Assembly: GCA_025617745.1 (NCBI GenBank)
Contig: CM046853.1
Coordinates: 59,171,233 to 59,235,232, forward strand
Source of the DNA: Heliocidaris erythrogramma
Taxonomy: Eukaryota; Echinodermata; Echinoidea; Camarodonta; Echinometridae
DNA: 64,000 nt
Direction: 5' to 3'
Within the stretch, counting starts at the first letter, position 1. Every line of letters begins with the position of its first letter. A program made the translations under genes and the position numbers. Under the pieces are notes generated by a model. It was not told where the DNA came from. It worked only from the letters and a program-made list of their open reading frames with translations, and ran no database searches. This document shows positions 36,001 to 46,989 of the stretch, piece after piece.

Positions 36001-38625
36001 ACAATAACCCTGATCCAAACCCCAACACCAACTCCTTGCTAACACTAAACAAATTCTAATAACCGGGACCAATTGGATTAAAAGTAAACACTGTTTCAAT
36101 TACACAACTTTTCAATTAGTCTGTTGAAAGCATATATCTTATCCTAAAATATTTTGTGGGATATGGGAAGTGGAACAATAGACACATCATTAGTAAACAG
36201 TAGTAACATAATTTCATGAAATATATGTACAAACTGCAAATTAATCTAACTTACAATCCAATTCAAATTTTATTCAAAAACATACAATGATTCTAATTTG
36301 AAAATGAGCATAAAGGCTTTTTAAATTCAATTGTTGTATTTCCAATGTAGAATAATGAATGGAATAATGGAATTTAACCCATTGCCAAAAGGAACCAGGT
36401 GGTCCCTGTATTAAGCCTATAGGGATATAAGAATTCAATAGTCAACGGGTTGAGATAATAACATGGTATGACAATATATTCACTAGTATCCACTTCAAAG
36501 AGGAACTTTTGTGAACTTGTTCTAAAAGATTATCGTTCATATTTTCACTGAATTAGCAGAATGTGCATTTCCTCTTGTCACTCCAAATAGAATCAAACAT
36601 GACAGTCAACTCACCTTGAACATTTCCTACTCATCTCATTAATAAGAAAGCCTCATTCATACATGTCGCAGTAAACTGTCTAAAAAATATCCATCACTGC
36701 AAAAATAGAATGAAAAAGTGTAGTGTGCTCCATGTTTCCATATCTTAAAACACATAGATAAGTATATACATCAATGGGCCTTTGTTGCACAAAGTTATAA
36801 CCGTTTTTAACCTCCAATTGCAAAGCATGGACACATAAAATGTTTTCATTTTGCTGTGATGGTTTTTAGACATTGCATCTTGTGTGAACGGGGCCTAAAA
36901 GAATATCATGGCTTCTCAAGTACTAGAATGGGGCACCTTTGTTATTCTAAGCTAATATTTCCAAAAGGAATAAGCTCTATTCTATACGTGAGGTACTCAT
37001 TTCAAGTTTGGTGAGAAGCAACATAATAACAATGAAAAGTCACATGGAAGGGCTCACTGTTTTTTATCCCCAAAGTTGGGTCATAATCCTCTTATGTACT
37101 GTGTTCTAGTGTTGAAGTAACAAATTGAATCAAAAGACATTTCTCTGTGATTTAAGTGGGATGTATTTCACAACTATTCCCTGTATAATCAAGTCATTTC
37201 CTACATGAAACTGTCGGGTCTGGAGAATAATTGCCTATAATGAAGTAATATGATTTTGAAACATAATCTTGATAACTTAGTGAATTTTATGATGCTGGTA
37301 CACTGATAATAAAAGAAGGCTTAATGCAAGGAGCATTTTCTTATTCTAATTGAAACTATAAATTATGAAGTACTTTACACTAGTCAAATCTTCCTCATCA
37401 TACAAGACCCTTATCTGGGTATCTTGACAGGGAAATGATGCAGTTTTTATGCTTCCTCAACCTTAATGAATCTTTCAAGTCCTGCTTGCACATAAATTGT
37501 CACTTTTAATTGTGACTAAACCATCAGAATGCAGACACCACTATCATATTTCATTGAGAAAATAGTTTTAATGCATCGTTGCTCTCTTTTCTCATCCTGG
37601 GCTTAGTGATCTTCCGGGATGCCAATTACCAGAGTTGACTGAAGAAACAAATTCCTCCAAAAGTCTGTCAAGATAATGATGCAGTCTGTCTGTATTCAGC
37701 TGGTGTTCCATTACACAGTAAAGCCTAAAATTAGATGAACAATTTATGCTCCCTTCGTATTTGTAACATGTAATTTGGAGCTATTTAAAGCAGTCAAATT
37801 TCCTTAACAGTGTCCTGAAGCATTGAACAGGATACAATGAGCTAACAGAATTGAGCTAACAGAATTTAGCCAAAATGGAAGCACCGAAAAGGGGAATACT
37901 TGGATATAATATGCATGGTATTCAGGCAGATGAAAATGCTCAATATCCAAAATCTATTCCAATGATTATCTTTTCTTTACTTCAATTTCTATTAAAAGAT
38001 TTGACATTCTTCTTGACATACAATGAAACTGCAGGAAGAGGAAGTGATTATAAACATCCTATAATTATTGATATTATTCATACCACATCTGGTAAATTTC
38101 CATAGAGATAACCACTCCTAGACAACTACCCTCTGAGATAATTAACCCCTGGAAATCTAAAACTACCTCCCCTCCCTGCCAAAGTCATTATCCATTTGTC
38201 CAAGGAGTAGTTGCCCTAGGAACTAGTAGTCTAGAATGGTAGTCAAGGAGGTAGTTGTCAGAGGTAATAGACATTCAAACATCCTCATGTCCTAATTTTT
38301 TTTTACAAAAACCCAGTAACTAGCAACATATGAAAGAATACTGTTTCACCACTACGAGCAGTATACAGGAAGAAATTATATCCCTTATGTCAGATATAAG
38401 TCATTATTATTCAGAGCTGTGTATTGTTTCCCAATTTGACATGAGGCCCAGTCCTGAGTGATTAATTCCTTTGTTTTATTTCACTCCTGGGTCGTAGGTG
38501 CATATCCAAGGTCCTCTAAGGCCTGGTTGGGTGGAGAAATAAATTCCCTTATTGAGTCATATGTGAGGATTGTCCAGGGGGATGAAGAAGGGTACATTTT
38601 CAAGTCGGTAGAGGGTAAATACAAC
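36001..38625. other. non-coding stretch with fragments of dispersed repeats
   Basis: 36,372-36,455 is a short repeat with ends TTAACCCATTG and CAACGGGTTGA; related text occurs near 1243-1300 and 50,370-50,430. 36,840-36,905 carries TCTTGTGTGAACGGGGCCTA, matching a word near 63,793-63,813. 38,110-38,270 is weakly palindromic (ACAACTACCCTCTGA against AGGTAGTTGTCAGAGG). No gene is recognised. Confidence 0.45.
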
Positions 38626-38627
38626 TA

Positions 38628-38778
38628 CAGTGAAACCTGTCTATAAAGACCACTCAAGGGAGACAAGAAAAGTGGTCTTTATGAGCAGGTGGCCTTTATG
38701 TACAGGTTCCTTTGATTATGGTCTTTATAGACAGGTGGTCTTTCTATACAACGCTGGCCGCTAAAGCAGGTTTGACTG
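38628..38778. mobile_element. CAGTGAAACCTG MITE, copy 2 (TA-flanked)
   Basis: Starts CAGTGAAACCTGTCTATAAA and ends GCAGGTTTGACTG, flanked by TA at 38,626-38,627 and 38,779-38,780. TA flanks with CAGTNAAACC ends fit a Tc1/mariner-type MITE (inference). Internal inverted words TATAAAGACCAC and GTGGTCTTTAT repeat. It is homologous to 22,216-22,393. Confidence 0.8.
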
Positions 38779-38789
38779 TACAACATTGC

Positions 38790-41040
38790 TCAAACCTTTA
38801 CTATGGGAGAAAATGCACAAACTACAGGACAAAGTGGAATTTATTGCATAACATGATATAATTCATGTCTCTTGAATTGATGGTGCATATCAATTGGTGA
38901 GAGCCAGAAGGGTGTTAATTCCATGTAAAATCGTACCACTCAACACCCTTTTTAGCTTTCAGCAGATGATATGTTGAAAAGGAACTGACTGCAGGTTGCA
39001 AAATTATTAAATGTAATTTTTTCATAAAGCTTAAAGATTTATCAAGGGTCGTGTCGTGATGCGAAGCAACATATATTTCAATATTTTAATTAAGCAAACT
39101 GGAAATCCATAAAAGCATAGATTTAAATACCCATGAATGCCACATGAAGACCTATAACACCCCCACTCAAAAGAATACAACTATCACGAAGGAAGATCTA
39201 TCACGAAGGAAGATCTCTTTTAAAGTGAATAGTGCGTTGCAGAAAGATTACTTTATAGGAAGATTAACCTTGTACCACTTTAGGAACCCCTTCCACCCCA
39301 CAAATTGTCCTTGCATCGCATGCTGTTGTGCTGTACGTCACTTGGCAAAACTTTTATTCCAGTTTCTTCCTTTAATTGATTACATCCTATCACCCCAAGA
39401 GGGAGACAGACTTCCAGCAACACAGGATAATCTTCCATTCAAAAACTTGATCAGCAGTTTTAATTGAGCAGAATATGCCTGGTTTATTTTGAGGAAAGTT
39501 ATGACTGAAATATTTGAAAGCAAAATAAACTTTGAGTTGTCATTGTATTGCTGTTCTAAGAATAGCACTGCTTAAAAGAAATTTAGTTCTATGAATTAAG
39601 CCTTCACTAATTTCTACCAATCCTGAGAAAAATTCACAATTAATACTTAAAAAGCAAATATATTGTCATTCATATTTCATATGTTTAACAAAGAAAAGTT
39701 AACTCAAGTGCTGGAATATAAAAAGAATTGAAATACTCTAACCAAATATGGAGTAAAAGAGTTAAGTTTTGTTGCCACACTCTATGTAATCTGAAAAATG
39801 AGAGTAATACCAGTACTACTGATATAATATATATTGGTTCATATTAATAAGCACCTATCATCCCATTATGACATTTCAAATCTACAGATATTTTTTACTT
39901 CTTTCTTTGTTCCTAAAATAAATAATAAAATGGCATAAAATACACCTGTAAAAACACACTGTATTCAGTTGCTCACGGGATATGGAAACTGAATCAATCT
40001 TTGATCGATGATGGAGAGGACTTGACTCATTTCATGACGGAAGGAAGACAACATTTCCACGTGATACATGCTCCGCAGACATTCTGATAGATCCAATAAG
40101 AGACTCATCACACAGATCCTCAAAAAGTCTTCATCTTTCTCCTTCTTCTTCTTTCATATGATGCAGAAAAGGAGCCTCTCTCCTTCATACTTCTCTTCCC
40201 TGGGGTAAACTCAACGCAGGAGATCTATACAATTTCACCAAGTACTCGGAACTCTGATTATAAACAGGCCAAATTTTGTATACATTTATTTTTCATGTCA
40301 AGAACCCTATTTCCTTGTGCCTCTTTGCTGACAAAAACAGGGCCATGATCTTGGTCCATAGAGATATATCCAATCTAACAGATCTTCCTCTTAAATGAGT
40401 AAACTCACATGTGTCTTTACTGGGTTTGTAACTGATCATACTCAAATGCATAATATAGATGATACCTCTTGAAATACAAGGGATCATCTGTGAATGTGAT
40501 AAAAAGATATACTGGTATTATTGCGGTGAGGAGGTATTTCATATTGAACTTACAATTCTATGAAGTAAATGCATTGTCCAGTGAAAGAATGCTTGATTAA
40601 CTAAATAAATATCGCATGAACCACTCCTCTCTTAGAGTTTACACCAAACCATCATAAATTCATACCATTAAATTTTCATGCTTTTGTTTAATTTGTTTAA
40701 AAACAGAACAGCGAATTGCCTTAGAATTCAATGTGACACACTTTCTAAACACAAATAAGCTTCTTTGGATATGCTATAACACCTATCAAACAGAAAAAAA
40801 GGAGAGCTTTTAAAACCTACATATGCAAGAAAGTTATACCTAACTCACTTTTCTCACTTCTCCCTACATACATTATCAGCAACTGACCAAACACTTCTAT
40901 TTATCAACTATGCATAATACCGTGGAACATACCTTTGGTCCTGGGAGTCTGGGCATTTTGTTCCTTCAACTCAAATGTCAAATCAACCAACTCCACCTTC
41001 AGGTATCCATTAAAAAAAAATGATTTTACCACTGTCTCAG
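38790..41040. other. non-coding stretch, nothing recognised
   Basis: AT-rich. A 17-bp direct duplication (CTATCACGAAGGAAGAT) lies at 39,180-39,212. No gene is supported. Confidence 0.45.
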
Positions 41041-41042
41041 CA

Positions 41043-41259
41043 GTCCGTCGGACTGCTAAGATTACATTTCGGACTGCACGAAGCCAACCGAATCTTGCAC
41101 GAGAGCTCGAGCTCGAGCTCAGGCGGAGCTTGCATGTTGTGCGGCGACCAGTCTGTCCGAAGTTTTCGCCCCGCGGGGCAACGGCATGATCAGGTAACGA
41201 TCACGGTGCCCTCCTGCGTCATAAAAACGTCCATAATCTGCGGTTGAGTATCTCTTTAA
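41043..41259. repeat. GGACTGC dispersed repeat, copy 1
   Basis: Shares long collinear words with 62,507-62,771: GGACTGC..GATTA, TTTCGGACTGCACGAAGC, CACGAGAGCTCGAGCTC, CACGGTGCCCTC, then GTCCATAATCTGCGGTTGAG and TATCTCTTTAAA at the right end. It is CpG-rich and contains the palindrome GAGCTCGAGCTCGAGCTC. Apparent coding similarity between the two copies follows from DNA homology. The left end is poorly defined. The DIRS element begins about 77 bp downstream. Confidence 0.7.
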
Positions 41260-41335
41260 AAGAAGAAGAACCACCTTTGGACAAATGGTTAATTCTGAGA
41301 AACATCAAAAGAGCCTTTTATCCAGCTGTACGGAA

Positions 41336-41537
41336 ATGTATGTTCAGTAGTGAACATTTTATCTACGAGTGAGCTTCACTTACCTATCCAATAACAAGTG
41401 CCATTATTCTTTGCCAGAAGAATTCCCTCGGCTATTAAAAAAATGACCTTTTGACCCTGGCAGCCCTGCTAGCCACCTGGGAAACCCCGCACACTCGCGC
41501 TATAAGAATCCCCACATGTTATAAAACATCCTCTTTC
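41336..41537. repeat. DIRS left terminal inverted repeat (3' end of element)
   Basis: 41,373-41,537 matches the reverse complement of 46,810-46,974 over 165 bp with a single mismatch by eye (in the A-rich run near 41,443). The outer 41,336-41,372 segment is specific to this end and is complemented only in the internal complementary region. Confidence 0.95.
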
Positions 41538-41591
41538 GGAGCCGGCATAGCAGATAAAATGCCGCAGAGTGGGGAAGGAGGGAGGGGTCCC

Positions 41592-41688
41592 ATAGGTAAG
41601 TGAAGCTCACTCGTAGATAAAATGTTCACTACTGAACATACATATCTACTTCCTTTCGCTTCACTTACCTATCCAATAACAAGTGCCA
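41592..41688. repeat. DIRS internal complementary region
   Basis: 41,592-41,643 is the reverse complement of the element's left extremity (starting ATGTATGTTCAGTAGTGAAC at 41,336). 41,643-41,688 is the reverse complement of the right extremity (ending GGAAGTAGATA at 46,989), with one mismatch. The region thus represents the complement of the two ends joined head to tail, as the DIRS-1 replication model requires for aligning the ends and forming the circular intermediate. Confidence 0.95.
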
Positions 41689-41845
41689 GATTCCAACAGA
41701 CAATATGGCGGAGGGACTGCGGCACAACATACGTACTCAACTTCAGGACGGAAGACAGACCCATGAACCACAAGAAGGTCTCTACCGAACCAACAAAACG
41801 TACGAAAAAGGGGCTACCAGGGCAGCGGAGAAGCCAAAGCACCAG

Positions 41846-42878
41846 TCACTTTCTATTAGGGCAGGAAAGGACAGCTGATGCAAAAACAGCTTCCTGAGAC
41901 ATAACATCAGATAAGTAAAAAGAAGTGAAAGTATTGGGGTTGTGCCAATAGGCCGCTTTCAAAATATCCTCGAGGGGAACCCCCTGGAATAGGGCCCAAG
42001 AGGAAGCCACCCCTCTCGTATCATGGGCACGAACCCGAGAGAGAAGGGTGGAATCTCCCCCAGACCTAATCGCTTGAACAATCCAGCGAGAAATGGTGTC
42101 TGGTGAAATAGCTCCATGAGGAGCAGGAATGCTGACAAAGAGTTGCTCCGAACTACGAATTGCCTGGGTTCTATGAATATACCACTTCAACGCCCTTACT
42201 GGGCACCACAACTTGTCTTGCTCAATCGATGAGAAAGACTTGAGCGAAGGAATGAACACTTCACCAGGGGACGAAGTCATAGTTTGATTTTTAGCCACAA
42301 ACTTAGCGTGAGGGATAAGTCTAACACCATGTTTTTCCCCAACGGATATGGCCAGGACTCACTGTCAATGCATGGAGGAAACTACGCCTCCTTCCAGAAG
42401 CTACTGCCAACAGAAATGCAGTCTTCACTGTTAGGTTCATCAGAGAACTAGCATCCATCGGTTCAAAGGGAGCTTTAGCTAAAGCACGCAACACCCGTGA
42501 CAAACCCCAAGACGGGCTCAACCTAGCCTGAGGGGGTTTAGAAAGGAACAAAGATTTTAGGAGCCTAGAGAGGTACTTGGAAGAGCTCAGCGTTTCTCCA
42601 TCCTGAAATTTACCTTCATGGATGGCTGAAATAGCGGACCTGTAGCCTCGAATCGTAGATATGGCTAGGTTCTTATCAAACAGATGAATCAAAAAGTCTG
42701 CTATCTCCCCTAGAGGAGCAGAGGTCGGATCAACTTGGTGGTTGTTGCACCATCTGACGTAGTATTGTAGTCTAGAATCATAAGTATTCCTCGTTGATTG
42801 TCTGAGGAATTTCGCTGAGAGATCGGCAGCTCTGCTAGAAAGGCCTGCCTGAGTCGCCATTGACCTGAAATGATCCAT
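41846..42878 (-). pseudogene. DIRS tyrosine recombinase (frameshifted)
   Basis: This enzyme would integrate the circular DNA intermediate. The upstream part, from a Met codon at 42,878 (the frame is open further upstream, overlapping the RT frame), contains a SAM-like N-terminal core-binding region and the first catalytic arginine in ASGRRRSFLHAL. The downstream part contains the H-x-x-R box in RAHDTRGVASSWA and the final segment AAYWHNPNTFTSFYL with the likely nucleophilic Tyr. All four hallmark residues (R, H, R, Y) are therefore present, split between two frames. The break lies in the T5/C4 run (plus strand) at 42,332-42,340 and looks like one extra base. The length of about 340 codons is normal for DIRS recombinases. 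The stop is at 41,846-41,848, about 160 bp before the internal complementary region. Confidence 0.9.
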
Positions 42879-45006
42879 AACGTCAATTTTAGGCTGGGAA
42901 GATTTGGATGATAGATCGTCGTCCCCGGTTGCCGCAGAAGATCTGCTTCGTCCGGGAGAACCACCGGGGGATGAATCAGGAGACTCGTCAGAGTCGGGAA
43001 CCAAGGGCGTTTGGGCCACCAAGGGGCCACCAGCAAGAGGTTCGCTTCGTCCCTCATCACTTTCTGAAGCACTTTGGGAATCATTACAAAAGGGGGGAAA
43101 GCATAGCCCAGGATGTTTCTCCATGATATCGAGAGAGCATCCATGGCCAGGGCTGCCGGATCTTTGTGGTTCATGCAATAAACCGGTAGTTGTGTATTCA
43201 GGGCCGACGCAAACAAGTCGACCTGTGGGGGACCGTACCTGCTGAATATGAGGTTCGCGACCACTGGGTCCAGTTGCCATTCCGATGGTAGGCAACTCTC
43301 CCTGGAGAGGAAATCCGCAATCTAGTTGTCCTTCCCGGGGATGTGAGACGCAATTAATCTGGTTTGGATGGAATCGCACCACTCCAGGATCTCTAAGGTC
43401 AAAATGCACAAACTTCTTGACCTTATTCCCCCTTGCCTGTTTAGATAAGAGACCACCGTAAGATTGTCCGATCTTATCGACACCACCTGACCCTGAATCT
43501 TGTCCTTGAACCCGAGCAGGGCATAACGAACTGCCAGCATTTCCAGAATATTGATGTGGAAGGACTTTTCCTCTCCCTTCCAACAACCTTGAATCATCTC
43601 TGTACCCAACACTGCACCCCAACCCTGGTTCGATGCGTCTGTGTAAATAACCAGAGAAGGAGTTGGATTGACAAACTGTTTTCCTACCTGAAAATGATGG
43701 GGGTTGAGCCAAACTCGGAGAGCTTCCGCCATCGAATCTGTCAGAAAGATGAGTTTGTGTACAGGATCCCTGTGGGGACGATATTGACTGAGGAGTCCAA
43801 TTGTATCATTCTCATCTTCCGTCGGCAATTGGGAACTGTGTCTAAAAGACTCGCTAGATACCCTAGGAACTGAAGCCAAATAAGGGCTGTCGACCTTGGT
43901 CTGTCGAGAATGGACAGTCCCACCTGCTTTATCCTGTCCACCCTGTGGGCGAGGGGACGAGCAAGCTGGTACCGGAGATCCAGCTTTGCGCCTAGAAATT
44001 CTGGATGTTGGGAAGGGGTTAGATGCGACTTCTCGAAATTTATTATAAACCCCAACCTTGTGACCAGTTCTATTGTCATGTCTATGTGACGACGTAGGTT
44101 GTGTTCGGAGTCCGCCACTAATAGCCAGTCGTCCAGATAAACAAATATTTTGATGCCTCTTTCTCGTAAGTGTGAGGCGATGACCTGCACGATACGCGTG
44201 AAAATGCGTGGGGCCGAGTTTAGTCCGAATGGTAGAGCCCGGTATTGATACACTTCGTTTCCTACGGCAAACCCGAACAGGTGTTGAGCCGAGTGAGCAA
44301 TAGGGACGTGCAAGTAAGCGTCCTTTAAGTCCAATGTAGCAGCCCATTCGTTTGGTTTGAGGAGGGGAAGAATGGTGGCTAGGTTTTCCATTTCGAAGGT
44401 AGAGTTTGCTATGTACTGGTTTAGTCTTTTGAGATTTAGAACCATGCGGAAACCTCCAGTCCTTTTGGGGGTTAGGAACACTGGCGAGAGAATCACATTT
44501 CTCCCTTCGGGAACTCGTACTATGGCCTTCTTGCGTAGTAGTGCATTTATTTCCTCTAGCAAGGCCTTTCTCTTTTGAGGATGAAGAGGTAATTTTGTTC
44601 TGTTGTGCAATTTTGGTAGAAATTTTAACCTTACGAGGGGGACATAGCCTTTCTGAATTATTGATAGAATCATTTTGTCTGATGTGACTTGTGTCCATTG
44701 GTGGGCAAATTTTTGCAGTCTGCCCCCTACTGGGGGATGCCCTGTTTTGGGGTATTGATAGTCAGGAATGATAGGGGTAGTCCCGCGGGACCTGGTTCTT
44801 GTTGGTGGGGCCCAAGTTTTGGCCCCAGGATTTATCGGTCTGCCTTCTGGCAAATCCTCTTTTTCCCCCTCTGGGGGCCTCGTAAGAGCGACCGAACACT
44901 TGATCGGGTGGGGGAGGTCTCGAGAAGTCCCTAGACTTTCTGTCATCTCGAAAGGGACCCGACTGAAATTGTTTGTCCCGAGGCGACTGGCGGGAATGAC
45001 GGTCAT
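42710..45006 (-). pseudogene. DIRS reverse transcriptase / RNase H / methyltransferase-like polyprotein (broken)
   Basis: The RT part (45,006 to about 43,797) shows motif A LDLKDAYLHVPI, motif B YRALPFGLNSAP and the catalytic box VYLDDWLLVA. The RNase H part shows VIYTDASNQGWG, NILEMLAVRYAL and IRSDNLTVVSYLN, carrying the D-E-D acidic residues, and ends near SHIPGKDN. A third region (about 43,264-42,710) has VDLFASALNTQLPVYC, AFPPFVMIP and LLVAPWWPKRPWFP, typical of the DAM-like methyltransferase module of DIRS elements; its PPF resembles the PPY/F motif of N6-adenine methylases. Breaks: an apparent one-base loss at a CC pair (43,797-43,798) between RT and RNase H, and an in-frame TAG at 43,322-43,324 between RNase H and the third module. 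The frame overlaps both gag and recombinase frames, as is usual for DIRS. The start is uncertain; the open frame begins near 45,006, inside gag. Confidence 0.92.
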
Positions 45007-46682
45007 CTTTGGTGAGTTTATACACCGTTTTGGCGGCTGTGCTCGAGGCCGAAATGTTTTCGTCCAGGACGGCCTGGAGTCTGCCCGAGAAAATATCCGG
45101 TCCAGAAAGGGGAAGCTCTCTTAGAGCCTTATCCGCTTCTTTCTCAAGCTTAAGATGTTCTAACACTCTATCTCGGCGATGGTTAGTGCAAAGTAGGGCC
45201 GTACGAGAAGCCTGTTCAAACTGCATATCAGAAGTGCGAAGCAGCAAATCTGAGATCTTCTTTCGGTCTTCTGCCGAAATAGCTAGGCGGTCTGATTCGC
45301 GCAGAGCCGTAATCAAATAACTCTGGTACGCAGCCAGACGCATAGAAGAGCGAGCTGCCCTTCAATGAATGTCAGACGATCTTCTGACTTTTTGAATGAG
45401 CGATTCCTCATTGGATTGAATTTGCTCTTCCGAGAGCGGGCGTCTACCACGCGAAAAGCGGACTCGGGTATACGCGGAGTGCTAAAAAATTTTTTATAAT
45501 CTCCGCTGTCGAATCTATAGCCCGCTTGCACCTCCTTGCGGTACGGACGGAGATGGTAAGAACGGCCAGCTAAGTTATTATAACATGATGAGAAGGGGGC
45601 ATCCAGTTTCACCGCACTTCCCTTCTGAGCAGGAGACTTCAACTCCGAGTCTATGCAAAATATAGGCTGTGTTTCGTTATCCTCACCAAGAGAGGTCGAC
45701 TGAGACTTTAGTTGAGGGCAGTATTTTATTACCAAGTCGGCCGCTGATAAAATCTCTTTGTTGGGAGTCCGCTGCTCGTATTCGGTTGGGGTGGATTCTT
45801 GTGACTGAGAACTTCTAACACTCCCAAAATTCTCCGATCTAGCGGACACAGAATACAGGGAAAAGCTTTCCCCCTCATCGCCCCATTTATTCGCACGCGA
45901 CGCCAATTGGGGCTGATGATAACCAAGCTCCTCATCAGACACTTCGGTTAAATGAATAGAAGCGGGAGCAGGATGTGACCGACCCCCAAGATCAGCCGAT
46001 TCACGGTAGCGGGGCTTATCGGTACGACGAGAGCAATCCCGAGATTTCCTGGCGGGGAGGGAGTCTTCCCTACCACCAGCGGGAACCGTCCCCTGCCGAG
46101 CGGGGAGGTCCTCCCGTTCCGGCGGGTAGGGTCTGCGTAGCTGAAAAAACATGAGAAGAGTTCCCCGAACCTGTCGTATCCCCTGCCCGAGCAGGGAGGG
46201 TTCCGGAGAATTGTTGAGCGAAAGCTGACATGGCCTGAAAAAAGAAGTTGCAGGCCGCCGCGGGACCCACGCCCGGTACTACACGTTGCGGAGCTCCCGA
46301 TGGGAGCTCGGGTTCTAACGATTGACGTCCCGTAACTCGGGACTGAGCCTCAGAGCCGGAGGGGGTGTTGTTATCACCCACGACCTCGGACTGCTGAACA
46401 CTAGCCTTAGCTATGGAGGTGGTTAATTTTTTAGAACCATCAACCTCGAGCAGGCTATCGGACTTATGTTTGGAGGTGGTAGAGTTTACCATCGACCTCG
46501 CTTTTGTTTTTGGGTTTAGCCCCCGTTTTAGTCTTTTTCGGAGGGGGAACCTTCGGAGGGTTAGCGCCGGGCTGGGACGGCCGCTTTCTCCCTCCACTGC
46601 TGCTGTTCGACCGCGGCGCCGAACGGGAAGAAGAGGAGGCTTGATCGAGCGCCTCGGCTAAAGTTAAGTTTTCTTTTGTCAT
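44762..46682 (-). pseudogene. DIRS Gag-like protein (three frameshifts)
   Basis: The first frame of the element, starting at the ATG at 46,682 (MTKENLTLAEALDQ), about 130 bp inside the inner edge of the terminal repeat. The N-terminal part is Ser/Pro/Lys-rich and basic (PPPKKTKTGAKPKNK). The middle is low in known motifs. The C-terminal part is helical (MRLAAYQSYLITALRES, QASRTALLCTNHRRDRVLEH) and ends in an Arg/Pro-rich tail. No CCHC zinc knuckle is seen. Position and composition, not strong domain similarity, identify it as Gag. Reading changes frame at three homopolymers: T5 at 46,507-46,511, A6 at 46,144-46,149 and C3 at 45,358-45,360 (plus strand). It ends at 44,762, overlapping the RT frame by about 245 bp. 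Confidence 0.75.
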
Positions 46683-46809
46683 AATTACGACTAAGAAGAA
46701 ACCTAGAAACAAGAAAGGTCTAGTGAAATAATCCTTGTAACAGTCCAATAAATTCCAGAAGAAACTCGCGAGGGAATCACTGTAATGAACGTGAAGGCAC
46801 GTCGGCAAA

Positions 46810-46989
46810 GAAAGAGGATGTTTTATAACATGTGGGGATTCTTATAGCGCGAGTGTGCGGGGTTTCCCAGGTGGCTAGCAGGGCTGCCAGGGTCAAAAGG
46901 TCAATTTTTTAATAGCCGAGGGAATTCTTCTGGCAAAGAATAATGGCACTTGTTATTGGATAGGTAAGTGAAGCCAAAGGAAGTAGATA
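46810..46989. repeat. DIRS right terminal inverted repeat (5' end of element)
   Basis: 46,810-46,974 is the inverted partner of 41,373-41,537. The outer CAAAGGAAGTAGATA (46,975-46,989) is unique to this end and is found complemented in the internal complementary region. In DIRS elements the promoter lies in this repeat; no TATA box can be pinned down here. Confidence 0.93.

Larger units (their letters stand above)
41336..46989 (-). mobile_element. DIRS-type tyrosine-recombinase retrotransposon
   Basis: A 5.65-kb element with the complete DIRS architecture, read on the minus strand. It has inverted terminal repeats (41,373-41,537 and 46,810-46,974), unequal terminal extensions, an internal complementary region near its 3' end, and gag, RT/RNase H/methyltransferase-like and tyrosine recombinase frames in the usual order. 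No integrase, protease or direct LTRs are present, and no target-site duplication is evident, as expected for recombinase-mediated integration. Domain motifs are well preserved, but the frames carry five frameshifts and one in-frame stop. DIRS elements are known from Dictyostelium, sea urchins, fish and crustaceans. Boundaries are set by the match to the internal complementary region and could be off by 1-3 bp. Confidence 0.95.

Noticed and set aside
41622..41897. Plus-strand open frame at the DIRS left end
   Set aside because: It begins in the internal complementary region and runs antisense to the recombinase end.
42904..43245. Plus-strand open frames inside the DIRS element, also near 44,689-45,320
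   Set aside because: They lie antisense to the conserved RT and Gag frames and show no motifs of their own.
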